Shown here one piece after another: positions 7,408 through 14,318 of a stretch of DNA of 32,396 bases. Numbering within the stretch: the first letter of the stretch is position 1; each line of letters opens with the position of its first letter. Under the pieces are notes generated by a model that did no database searches, was not told the DNA's origin, and was given only the letters and a program-made list of their open reading frames with translations. The stretch is taken from the NCBI GenBank assembly GCA_002305575.1, contig DBPP01000030.1:30427-62822 (forward strand), read 5' to 3'. The position numbers were made by a program, and so were the translations under genes. Origin of the DNA: Ruminococcaceae bacterium UBA1417 (GTDB lineage: Bacteria > Bacillota > Clostridia > Oscillospirales > Acutalibacteraceae).

Positions 7408-8205
7408 TTATAAATAGGGGATGATTTCAGAAAGGTCGCGAAAGACGAGGTCGGGCGTGCCGGGCATCGTGCCAATGTCGCCGGCTTTCGATTCCCCGCT
7501 CAGAACGAGGATCGAGCACATGGCGCTGTTGTCGGCCAGCGCGATGTCCGTGTAAAGCCGGTCGCCGATGATGGCAATCTCGTTTTCCGGAAGCCCCGTG
7601 TGCCGGGCGATATAGGCACGCGTCAGCGGGCTCGGTTTGCCGAAGAAGGGAAATGTCCGCCCGGTGGAGCCCTCGATCAGCTTGGCGATCGAACCGCAGT
7701 CCGGAATGAAGCCGGTTTCTGTCGGGCAATTCAGGTCCGGGTTCAGGCCGTAGGTGGGCAGCCCAGCGCGGATGAAATCGCAGGCTTTGGCGAGCCGGTT
7801 GTATTCGAGCGTCGTGTCAAAGCCGACGAGGACAGCGTCCGGATCATCCTCGACGATCGTAAGGCCAAAGGCCGCAAGCTCCCGGCGCAGCAGCGGTGTG
7901 CCGAGCACAAAAACGCGCGCGCCCGGGTGGTGGATCTGCATGTAGTCTGCCGCGACGCCGTTTGAAATCAGCATATCTTCGCGCGGCACATCGATACCCA
8001 TGCGGGCGAGCTTTTGCAGATAGGTATCGGTATCCTTCGAGCTGTTGTTCGTGAAGAAGCAGAATCGCCGTCCGCTCTGCCTGATCGCTGAAAGAAACGC
8101 TTTCGTGTAGGGAAAAAGCGCGTTGCCAAGGTAAATCGTGCCGTCCATGTCGAGCACAAAGCAGCGGACGGCCCGCAGCTTTTCCCGGATCTCCGCCGCT
8201 GTCAT
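7408..8205 (-). CDS. HAD-IIA family hydrolase (NagD/pNPPase-like)
   Basis: 265 residues. The HAD motif I DMDGT has the nucleophile D19 and acid/base D21; motif II is FFTNNSS; motif III includes the Lys of FGKPSP; motif IV is IIGDRLYTDIALA. The layout with a cap between motifs II and III is that of subclass IIA sugar or nucleotide phosphatases such as NagD. It starts one base after the alpha-galactosidase stop, so the two are almost certainly translated from one mRNA. A link to sugar-phosphate handling after galactoside cleavage is plausible but not shown; housekeeping nucleotide phosphatase activity is the alternative. Confidence 0.88.
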   Translation of the reverse strand: MTAAEIREKLRAVRCFVLDMDGTIYLGNALFPYTKAFLSAIRQSGRRFCFFTNNSSKDTDTYLQKLARMGIDVPREDMLISNGVAADYMQIHHPGARVFVLGTPLLRRELAAFGLTIVEDDPDAVLVGFDTTLEYNRLAKACDFIRAGLPTYGLNPDLNCPTETGFIPDCGSIAKLIEGSTGRTFPFFGKPSPLTRAYIARHTGLPENEIAIIGDRLYTDIALADNSAMCSILVLSGESKAGDIGTMPGTPDLVFRDLSEIIPYL

Positions 8206-8206
8206 C

Positions 8207-10345
8207 TCAGTACTCCAGCTCGAAGATGCGGGCGCAGATCGGCGCGGGCAGATCGACGGTCAACGTGCCGTTTTCCGCGTTCCACGCGCAGGCGGTGTTG
8301 TGGTTTTCCGGATACGCGCATTTCACCTGGACGCTACGGTTTCCGCGCAGGAAATCGACCGGCAGTACGCAGCGGCCATCCGGCGCGCCGCGGCGCCATA
8401 CCGTGATGTACGCCTTATGTTCCGTCTTGAGGCCCAGCGCAATCCAGGTATCCGTAAAGTGGGAGGTGCCCAGCGGCCAGAACGGCAGCGAGACCTTGAT
8501 ATCCCCGCGGATGGTTTTGTAGTAGTCGAGCGCTTCCTTCACGAGCGTGAAATCGCTCTCCGGAATTTCAGCCAGATGGCCGCTCTGGTGGATGCGCTGC
8601 ATCAGCGCGTTGCACATGTTGAATACGGCCTCCTCACGCCCGCCGCCCTTCATCGGGTAGCTCCAGATGGCGCTCTGTTCCGGCGTAAGGCCCGAGGGTG
8701 CGTTCGCCGCGATCGACGCGTAGCGCAGGTAATCGTCCTGGTCGCTTGTCGACTGGATGCTGTGGCGGGAGAGCATCGCGTAGTCAATGCGCATGCCGCC
8801 GGAGGAACAGTTTTCGATGATGAGGTCAGGGTAACGCTGGAAGACCGAATCGAGCCACGCGAGATACGCCCGTTCGTGTCCGAGCAGACCGTCGCCGACG
8901 CTGTCTGCGTACAGCTCCGTACCGATGCCCGGCTCGATGTTGTAGTCCATCTTGATGTAGCCGACGTGGTAGTCGCGAATCAGGCGGTCGATAACCTCGT
9001 TCGCATGCGCGACAACCTCGGGATTGCGGAAGTCGAGCTGCCAGCGGCTGCGGTCGTGCACCTTTTTGCCGTGGCGCGTAAAGAACCAGTCGGGATGGAC
9101 GCGCGCGGCCTTCGGGCAGCAAATGCCCATGACCTCGATCTCCAGCCACACGCCGGGGATCATGCCCTTCGAGCGGATGTAATCCATGACCTCTTCGAGA
9201 CCGTTCGGGAAACGCTCGTAGCTCGGCAGCCACTCGCCGACGTTGTCCCACCAGAAGCCCGCAGCATACCAGCCCGCGTCCACGCAGAAGTATTCGCAGC
9301 CGGCCTTATGCGCGGCGTCAATCAGCGGGAGCTCCTTCGCTGTCGTCGGATTGGCCCACAGGCAGTTCATATAGTCGTTGAAAATGATGCACAGCTTTTC
9401 GTTGTCGTCATTTTTGCGGCGAATGATGCGGCGGTACTTCGTCAACTCGCCCATCGCGTCGTCAAACTTGCCGATGGTGGAACCGACACAGACCGGTACG
9501 GTGGTGAACGTCTCGCCCGGCTGGAGGTTTTTCCACCAATGCGATTCCGTCTCGCTCGGGCCGCTCAGCTGGAGGTAGAAACTGCCCATCTGATCGCTGA
9601 TTTCCCAATGCCAGGAGCCATTGTGCTCGATCTGCCAGAAGAGGTTCGAGCCGGTCTCCGTGTTTTCGAGCAGGCCCATCGGCAGGTATTCCTTTGTGGA
9701 CCAGTTGCCGATGTTCGTCGCGCCGATTACCTTCGAGGAACGCTGGATCTCGGCGGGCTGGCACTGCGCGAGGCCGAGCTCGGGAAAGCTGTAGCGCTCC
9801 CACTGCATTTCGCGCTGCCAGCCGTTGTGCGGATACCACACGCGCATTTTGTCGTCGGTGGAGAGCAGCCCCTCTTTTTCGATGCCGGTCAACGCGAAGG
9901 AGGAGACGTACTCGAGGCCCTGCGGCTCGTCGCCCGTATTCGTCACATCTGTCCAGCAGCGCACGGCCTGCACGCCGTCGTAAAACTGCATGTGTGAGAC
10001 GGTGTCGATGCCGCACACATCGTCGTGCATTTTAATTTCAAGCTTGCGGCCGAAGGCGTTGCGCTTGTCCGCAAAATCGACGAGCTGCATCCGCCAGCCA
10101 GGCGCCGTGGAAATGTACTTGTTGCCGTGGCGCTCGCCCGGGCGGTCCTGACCGGAAATCATGATTTCCAGCAGATTGTAGCGTTCAGTTTGGATGCGCA
10201 CTTCGCCGGTGCGCGGGTCGTGCTGGCGGAGGATTTTCGCCTCGTCAAAAGGCAGGGCGGAGAAGTGCAGCAGCTTGCAGGTGCCGTCTTCCTTTTTCTC
10301 GAAAACGAGATGCAGCCCGTTTTCGTCAATGGAGATCAGGTTCAT
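8207..10345 (-). CDS. Alpha-galactosidase, GH36 family
   Basis: 712 residues from an ATG at 10345 with GGAAAGGA upstream; an earlier in-frame start at 10417 would lie in the promoter. The protein removes terminal alpha-galactose from raffinose-type sugars or galactomannan oligomers. An N-terminal beta-sandwich (1-310) precedes the catalytic barrel: FCVDAGWY at 353-360, GVWLEIEVMG near 398-407, the nucleophile D467 in YIKMDYN, and the Asp cluster S534-D535-Q-D-D with the upstream ENCSSGG at 511-517. A C-terminal beta domain follows. No signal peptide is present, so it acts on imported oligosaccharides. No sugar transporter lies beside it. Confidence 0.92.
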   Translation of the reverse strand: MNLISIDENGLHLVFEKKEDGTCKLLHFSALPFDEAKILRQHDPRTGEVRIQTERYNLLEIMISGQDRPGERHGNKYISTAPGWRMQLVDFADKRNAFGRKLEIKMHDDVCGIDTVSHMQFYDGVQAVRCWTDVTNTGDEPQGLEYVSSFALTGIEKEGLLSTDDKMRVWYPHNGWQREMQWERYSFPELGLAQCQPAEIQRSSKVIGATNIGNWSTKEYLPMGLLENTETGSNLFWQIEHNGSWHWEISDQMGSFYLQLSGPSETESHWWKNLQPGETFTTVPVCVGSTIGKFDDAMGELTKYRRIIRRKNDDNEKLCIIFNDYMNCLWANPTTAKELPLIDAAHKAGCEYFCVDAGWYAAGFWWDNVGEWLPSYERFPNGLEEVMDYIRSKGMIPGVWLEIEVMGICCPKAARVHPDWFFTRHGKKVHDRSRWQLDFRNPEVVAHANEVIDRLIRDYHVGYIKMDYNIEPGIGTELYADSVGDGLLGHERAYLAWLDSVFQRYPDLIIENCSSGGMRIDYAMLSRHSIQSTSDQDDYLRYASIAANAPSGLTPEQSAIWSYPMKGGGREEAVFNMCNALMQRIHQSGHLAEIPESDFTLVKEALDYYKTIRGDIKVSLPFWPLGTSHFTDTWIALGLKTEHKAYITVWRRGAPDGRCVLPVDFLRGNRSVQVKCAYPENHNTACAWNAENGTLTVDLPAPICARIFELEY

Positions 10346-10388
10346 ACAGAGTCCATTCCTTTCCAAAAGAGTAAAGTTGTCTGTACAG

Positions 10389-10417
10389 ATTTTAGCACAG
10401 GTCTGGGTGCATTGCAA
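10389..10417 (-). promoter_or_regulatory. Promoter of the alpha-galactosidase/HAD operon
   Basis: On the minus strand TTGCAA (10412-10417) and TAAAAT (10389-10394) are 17 bp apart. The perfect 10-bp palindrome TCTGTACAGA (10380-10389) overlaps the expected start and is a candidate operator. Confidence 0.75.
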
Positions 10418-10430
10418 GCCGCAATCGGTT

Positions 10431-10760
10431 TCAGCGGGAAAATTTCAGTCCGGGGGCAGAATAGCGGAGCGCTCGGCGCAGGCGCTCCACCGCTTTTTTG
10501 ACGCGTTTTGAGACATTTCCGCGCGTTGTGCCGAGCAAATCAGCCACTTCCTGCATGGTGTGGCCCTCTATGTAGTAGAGCGTCAGGCAAACGCGCTGGC
10601 GTTCGGTCAACTCATTTTCGATCGCAATGCGCAGCAACCGCGCGGCTTCCTCCAAATCGCGCCGGTTTGTGCTGTGCGCCGGCTCCTGCGCCGGACGGTA
10701 CAGCGCGTCGTACAAAAGCGCATTCCGGCGCACGCTCCTAGAACTCAAGGCGACCACCAC
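10431..10760 (-). CDS. Small sigma-70 region 4-like DNA-binding protein
   Basis: 109 residues if the GTG at 10760 is used; no strong ribosome site is visible, so translation may be coupled to the preceding gene, which it overlaps by 23 nt. Residues 51-98 form a region-4 helix-turn-helix (LTERQRVCLTLYYIEGHTM, then EVADLLGTTRGNVSKRVKKA). No region 2 is present, so it cannot bind a -10 element as a full sigma factor would. Proteins of this size occur as phage late activators and as accessory factors that recruit polymerase. Its target is unknown. It shares an SOS-type promoter with its upstream partner. Confidence 0.8.
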   Translation of the reverse strand: MVVALSSRSVRRNALLYDALYRPAQEPAHSTNRRDLEEAARLLRIAIENELTERQRVCLTLYYIEGHTMQEVADLLGTTRGNVSKRVKKAVERLRRALRYSAPGLKFSR

Positions 10761-10941
10761 GCTTTTGCAGGATGTGTCCGGTCACCATGCATTCGAGATA
10801 CATGTCGTACAGCATCTGGATGCGCCGTGCACGCTGGCCCATAAAATCCGGACCGGGTTCGGCGCGCACCTCGCCAATGCGCTTTTTCAGCGCTTCGGCC
10901 TCGTGCAGATATTCAAGCCCCCAGCTTCGATAGATGTTCAT
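10738..10941 (-). CDS. Small helical protein, unknown function
   Basis: 67 residues, with an ATG preceded by AAAGGAGAT. I do not recognise the family. The sequence is predicted to be mostly helical: an N-terminal LEYLHEAEALKKRIGEVRAE segment and a second amphipathic helix RRIQMLYDMYLECMVTGHIL. There is no membrane segment or signal. It is the first gene after the SOS-boxed promoter and overlaps the start of the sigma-like gene, so the two products are probably made in step and may bind each other. A prophage remnant origin is possible, but no other phage gene is near. Confidence 0.75.
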   Translation of the reverse strand: MNIYRSWGLEYLHEAEALKKRIGEVRAEPGPDFMGQRARRIQMLYDMYLECMVTGHILQKRGGRLEF

Positions 10942-10971
10942 CGGGTATCTCCTTTCGTATGCAAACAGAAT

Positions 10972-10985
10972 AGAACATGTGTTCG
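10972..10985 (-). promoter_or_regulatory. LexA (SOS) box
   Basis: GAAC-ATGT-GTTC (10973-10984), flanked by A on the left and G on the right, matches the Gram-positive LexA/DinR box CGAAC-N4-GTTCG at nine of ten defined positions. It lies just downstream of the -10 hexamer, across the expected transcription start, an ideal site for repression. Confidence 0.75.
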
Positions 10986-10994
10986 TTACTTTTC

Positions 10995-11023
10995 ATGTTA
11001 CACGAAAGGAGAAGTGTTGTCAA
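10995..11023 (-). promoter_or_regulatory. Promoter of the SOS-controlled pair
   Basis: On the minus strand a perfect TTGACA (11018-11023) is 17 bp from TAACAT (10995-11000). Directly upstream of the -35 is a second dyad, CGAAC (11025-11029) and GTTCG (11042-11046), whose half-sites equal those of a LexA box but with a 12-bp gap. Confidence 0.8.
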
Positions 11024-11024
11024 T

Positions 11025-11046
11025 CGAACATTCGAAATTTTGTTCG
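11025..11046. repeat. CGAAC-N12-GTTCG inverted repeat upstream of the -35
   Basis: The LexA-like half-sites are separated by 12 rather than 4 bp, with an internal TTCGAA palindrome at 11031-11036. It may be a decayed or duplicated operator or the site of another factor. Confidence 0.5.
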
Positions 11047-11126
11047 AAAATGTAAAAAATTACTGGGAAAACGCAGCGTGTTTTTTCCCACAGGTGTGCT
11101 GGGCGGCTGCAATGACGCCGCTTTTT

Positions 11127-11264
11127 TCAATTTTCAACACGGTTTGAAAGCGGTTGAACCGGGTTCAGAGTATTGTGGAATTGCCGGGAGGCGCTAAACT
11201 GGCGGACAAAGCATTTTGCAAAGTAGCTGGGATGGTTAAAACCACACGCAAGCACAATTTCCAT
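11127..11264 (-). pseudogene. Relic of an AraC-family regulator (second HTH only)
   Basis: A 45-codon open frame starting at the ATG at 11264 reads MEIVLACGFNHPSYFAKCF, then VRQFSASRQF. This closely resembles the second helix-turn-helix of AraC regulators (usual form: IA-LACGF, SYF, F, P-x-x-YR). The frame stays open further upstream to about 11365 but that part does not resemble the first HTH. No ribosome site precedes the ATG. The rest of the 10942-11347 gap holds the SOS promoter region and nothing else that I can identify. I read this as the leftover 3' end of a regulator lost by deletion. Confidence 0.6.
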
Positions 11265-11347
11265 CGCGCCGGCTGGCGCCACATCTTCGTGCCGGTGATA
11301 AAGCGCACACCAGCCGGAAAATGCGGGCAGGAAGCCGCTCGCGGCGC

Positions 11348-11376
11348 TTGCATACAGGCGGCTTTCATGCTATACT
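11348..11376 (+). promoter_or_regulatory. Promoter of the chromate transporter pair
   Basis: TTGCAT (11348-11353) and TATACT (11371-11376) with a 17-bp spacer. The start would be near 11383, leaving a short leader before the first chrA half. Confidence 0.82.
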
Positions 11377-11407
11377 AAGGCGAATTCAAAAACGAGGGGG
11401 AACTGCT

Positions 11408-11965
11408 TTGGAGGAAAAAGTCAAAATGTGGGACCTTTTTCTGACGTTTGCGCGCATCGGCGGGCTGACCTTCGGCGGCGGCTATGCGATGCTGCCCATG
11501 TTGCAGAAAGAGGTTGTGGAGACGAAAAAGTGGGCGACGGAGGAGGAGCTGCTGGACTACTATGCGGTCGGCCAGTGCACGCCGGGCGTCATCGCCGTCA
11601 ACGTGGCGACGTTCATCGGCCAGAAAACGCGCGGCGTCCTCGGCGGGATTATCGCGACCTTTGGCGTTGTGGCGCCGTCGTTTGTCATTATTCTGATTCT
11701 GGCGTCGCTGATCAACCACTTTGCGGAATATAAGATTGTGGCGCACGCGTTGGCGGGCATCCGCGTGTCCGTTGCCGCGCTCATTGTTTCCGCCATTGTG
11801 AAGCTCTGGAAAAAGGGTGTGCGCGATCTCGTCGGCATTCTGATTTTTGCGGCTGTTGTGTTGCTTTCGCTGGTACTGAACGTCTCGCCGATCATCATCG
11901 TGATCGTCGCGATGCTGTTCGGCATTCTTTATGGGCGTTTGGCTGGAAGGGAGGGCAAACGATGA
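11408..11965 (+). CDS. chrA: Chromate transporter, N-half (short CHR protein)
   Basis: 185 residues from a TTG start with GAGGGGG seven bases upstream; an ATG six codons later (11426), with GGAGG eleven bases before it, is the alternative. One CHR domain is visible: FLTFARIGGLTFGGGYAMLP at the N-terminus, then the conserved AVGQCTPGVIAVNVATFIG and about five to six hydrophobic segments. Full-length ChrA has two such domains. Here each half is a separate protein, the known paired short-chain arrangement, and the two presumably form a heterodimer. Chromate export driven by the proton gradient is the family activity, but the natural substrate in gut anaerobes is uncertain. It overlaps the next gene by ATGA. 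Confidence 0.88.
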   Translation: MEEKVKMWDLFLTFARIGGLTFGGGYAMLPMLQKEVVETKKWATEEELLDYYAVGQCTPGVIAVNVATFIGQKTRGVLGGIIATFGVVAPSFVIILILASLINHFAEYKIVAHALAGIRVSVAALIVSAIVKLWKKGVRDLVGILIFAAVVLLSLVLNVSPIIIVIVAMLFGILYGRLAGREGKR

Positions 11966-12561
11966 CCTTCCTGCTCCTGTTCTACGAATTCTTCAAGGCC
12001 GGTCTTTTCGCCATTGGCGGCGGCCTGGCTACGCTGCCGTTTCTGTATGAAATGGCGGAGCGCTACACATGGTTCAACGAAAAGATGCTTTCCGATATGA
12101 TCGCCATTTCGGAATCGACGCCGGGTCCGATCGGCATCAATATGGCGACGTATGCGGGCTACAACGCCGGTTTCAGTATTGCGGGCGTGCCGGGCGGTAT
12201 TTTCGGCGCCGCTGTGGCGACCGTCGGTCTCGTTGCGCCGAGCATCATCGTCATCCTGATTGTCGCGCAGTTTTTAAAGCGCTTTCAGGAGAGCCGTATC
12301 GTTAAGGACGTGTTTTACACGCTTCGTCCGGCGGTGACCGGCCTCATTGCCTGCGCATGCTTCACGACGATGCGTGGTTCGCTGTTTTTCCCGGAGGCAC
12401 TCGCTACGTTTACGGGGCCGGAAAGCCTGCTCAGCCTGTTCAGCCTGCCGGCCATCGCGCTGTTCATTGTGCTGCTCATCGGCATTCTGAAGCTCAAGAA
12501 GGTGCATCCGGTTGTGTTCATCGCCGTCGCCGCGGTTGTCGGCATCGTGCTGCAATTTTAA
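11962..12561 (+). CDS. chrA: Chromate transporter, C-half (short CHR protein)
   Basis: 199 residues. Its ATG overlaps the preceding stop (ATGA), which signals translational coupling and equal production of the two halves. The CHR motifs are FKAGLFAIGGGLATLPFLYE at the start and ISESTPGPIGINMATYAGY, followed by hydrophobic helices. Together with the preceding protein it makes up a complete two-domain transporter. The inverted topology expected for the pair cannot be shown by eye. Confidence 0.88.
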   Translation: MTFLLLFYEFFKAGLFAIGGGLATLPFLYEMAERYTWFNEKMLSDMIAISESTPGPIGINMATYAGYNAGFSIAGVPGGIFGAAVATVGLVAPSIIVILIVAQFLKRFQESRIVKDVFYTLRPAVTGLIACACFTTMRGSLFFPEALATFTGPESLLSLFSLPAIALFIVLLIGILKLKKVHPVVFIAVAAVVGIVLQF

Positions 12562-12600
12562 CTCGATTTATTTACATTTTGGCACTGTTTTTTTGAGACG

Positions 12601-12639
12601 CTTTGCATTATAATAGAAAAAGTAAGGGTTAATGCAAAG
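12601..12639 (+). promoter_or_regulatory. -10 hexamer framed by a 10-bp inverted repeat
   Basis: CTTTGCATTA (12601-12610) and TAATGCAAAG (12630-12639) are perfect complements 19 bases apart. TATAAT (12609-12614) overlaps the left arm; its -35 is poor. The dyad would cover the -10 and start region of the operon beginning at 12715, as expected of a repressor operator. Confidence 0.6.
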
Positions 12640-12714
12640 TGAAATCAAGCCTGCCGGCTTCGGCTTTGGTCGGGCGGCGCGGCTCGGATTGTTGAATTGA
12701 AAGGAGACACAGCC

Positions 12715-13218
12715 ATGGATTTTCTGAAAAATATTACCGCAGCGTTTAAAACAGCCGGCGGCGCCGTGCAGGATGCCGTGGGCATTGTTGCGGAAAAGAA
12801 CCGTAAAAATGCGCTTGCCAACCGCTTACGCACGGTGATCCGCTGCGAAGAGAAGGCCGCTGAGCGCGCATATCTCGCTTTGGGCCGGTACTATTACCAC
12901 AACCTGCGCGATGCCGGCAACGCGGTGACCGAGCCGCATTGCATCGATATCGAAGCGGCCGAGCGCCGCATCGACGCGGCGGTGCAGAAGCTCGAAGCGC
13001 TCTGCCACGAAGAGGGCGAGGAGGAAATCGAGGAGATCACGCTCGACGACGTGCGCGAATTTGCACCGCAGCCCACAGCGGATGAAGCGGTGCCGGAGGG
13101 CATGGTGGACGAAGCGGTGGAAGCTGCTCCGGCTGAGCCGGCGGCGGAGCATCCGGAAACGGAGTCGGAACCGGTTTCGGAAGAAAAGGACGAAAGTGAA
13201 GAGCTCCCCTTTGAGTAA
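12715..13218 (+). CDS. Conserved hypothetical protein, coiled-coil with acidic tail
   Basis: 167 residues from the ATG at 12715 with AAAGGAG upstream; an in-frame ATG at 12697 lacks a site. I do not recognise a named family. Residues 1-55 resemble an amphipathic segment (FLKNITAAFKTAGGAVQDA). Residues 35-105 are helical and likely coiled-coil, rich in Ala, Glu and Arg. The last 60 are Glu/Ala/Pro-rich and probably disordered. No membrane span is seen. It runs into mnmA with an overlap, so the two are cotranscribed. A structural or scaffold role is only a guess. Confidence 0.75.
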   Translation: MDFLKNITAAFKTAGGAVQDAVGIVAEKNRKNALANRLRTVIRCEEKAAERAYLALGRYYYHNLRDAGNAVTEPHCIDIEAAERRIDAAVQKLEALCHEEGEEEIEEITLDDVREFAPQPTADEAVPEGMVDEAVEAAPAEPAAEHPETESEPVSEEKDESEELPFE

Positions 13219-14284
13219 GGAAAAGAACCAGCGCGTGCTGGTGGGGATGAGCGGCGGCGTGGATAGCTCGGTCGCCGCTCTGCTGCTTTGTGCGGCGGGC
13301 TACGAGGTGGCCGGCATCACCATGCGCCTGAAACCCCGCGCTTTGCTGACGGACGCACAGGCTGCGGCGATGGAGCGGGAGGTTGCCGATGCCGCTGCCG
13401 TGTGTGCGAAGCTGGGTATCCCGCATTTTGCGCCGGATTTTTCCGAAACATTTTCGGCGCAGGTCATCGATGCATTTGTGGAATCGTACAAGCACGGCGA
13501 GACCCCCAATCCCTGCTTTCGCTGCAACCAGCGCATCAAGTTCGGCGTGCTGCTCGATTGGGCGCTCGCGCACGGCTTTGACAAAATCGCGACCGGCCAT
13601 TACGCGGAAATCGTCGAGGAAAACGGGCGCACGCTGCTCAAGCGCGCACAGGACCGAAAAGATCAGAGCTATTTCCTTTCCGGGCTTACGCCGGCGCAGC
13701 TCAGCCGGACGCTTCTCCCCCTGAACCGCATGGGCAAGGCGGAGGCGCGTGCGCTTGCGCAGGAGCACGGGCTGCCTGTGGCGCAGAAACCGGACAGCCA
13801 GGAGATCTGCTTTGTGCCCGACAACGATTACGCGGCGTTCCTCGAAAAATTCGGCGGCGACCTGCCGGGCGAAGGCGATTTCATCGCGCCGGACGGCACC
13901 GTGCTGGGGCGGCACAAGGGTATTTATCGCTATACGGTCGGCCAACGCAAGGGGCTCGGCATCGCACTCGGCGCGCCGCGTTTTGTGACGGAAATCGATG
14001 CGGTGCGCAACACCGTGACGCTTGGCTGCGATGCGGATCGCTATACGTCTCTGGTGCGGCTGCGCGAACTGAACTGGATTGCGGTTGATGCGGTGGAACA
14101 GCCTCTGTGGGTGGAGGCCAAGATCCGCTATGCTGCGCAGGCGGACCGCGCATGGTTGACGCCGACGGGCGGCGGGACGGCGCAGCTTCAGTTTGAAACG
14201 CCACAGCGGGCGGTGACGCCCGGACAGGTTGCCGCGCTGTACCAGGGCGATTATGTGTTGGGAAGCGGCATCATCACGCGTTGA
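13196..14284 (+). CDS. mnmA: tRNA-uridine 2-sulfurtransferase MnmA
   Basis: 362 residues from the GTG at 13196 (AAAAGGA five bases upstream); a TTG at 13211 is the alternative, both overlapping the preceding gene. MnmA thiolates U34 of tRNA-Lys, Glu and Gln in the cytoplasm using sulfur relayed from a cysteine desulfurase. The ATP P-loop VGMSGGVDSSVAA is near the start. The catalytic pair is C107 in NPCFRC and C205 in SQEICFVP, matching the two Cys that form the persulfide/disulfide couple. The tRNA-binding core includes YTVGQRKGLG, and a C-terminal beta-barrel ends the protein. No desulfurase gene is beside it. Confidence 0.95.
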   Translation: MKSSPLSKEKNQRVLVGMSGGVDSSVAALLLCAAGYEVAGITMRLKPRALLTDAQAAAMEREVADAAAVCAKLGIPHFAPDFSETFSAQVIDAFVESYKHGETPNPCFRCNQRIKFGVLLDWALAHGFDKIATGHYAEIVEENGRTLLKRAQDRKDQSYFLSGLTPAQLSRTLLPLNRMGKAEARALAQEHGLPVAQKPDSQEICFVPDNDYAAFLEKFGGDLPGEGDFIAPDGTVLGRHKGIYRYTVGQRKGLGIALGAPRFVTEIDAVRNTVTLGCDADRYTSLVRLRELNWIAVDAVEQPLWVEAKIRYAAQADRAWLTPTGGGTAQLQFETPQRAVTPGQVAALYQGDYVLGSGIITR

Positions 14285-14318
14285 CGCGGCAACCCTTTAA
14301 GAAAGAGAGTGTTTCGAT

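Noticed and set aside
8138..9997. 619-codon plus-strand ORF opposite the alpha-galactosidase
   Set aside because: It lies fully antisense to a clear GH36 gene, is rich in Val/Arg/Ala/Asp/His without motifs, and has no ribosome site; high G+C makes such frames common.
10934..11197. 87-codon plus-strand ORF in the SOS promoter region
   Set aside because: It overlaps the minus-strand promoter, operator and the AraC relic; composition is not protein-like and no ribosome site is seen.
11165..11368. 67-codon minus-strand ORF over the AraC relic
   Set aside because: It is a different frame from the AraC-like one and shows no family pattern.
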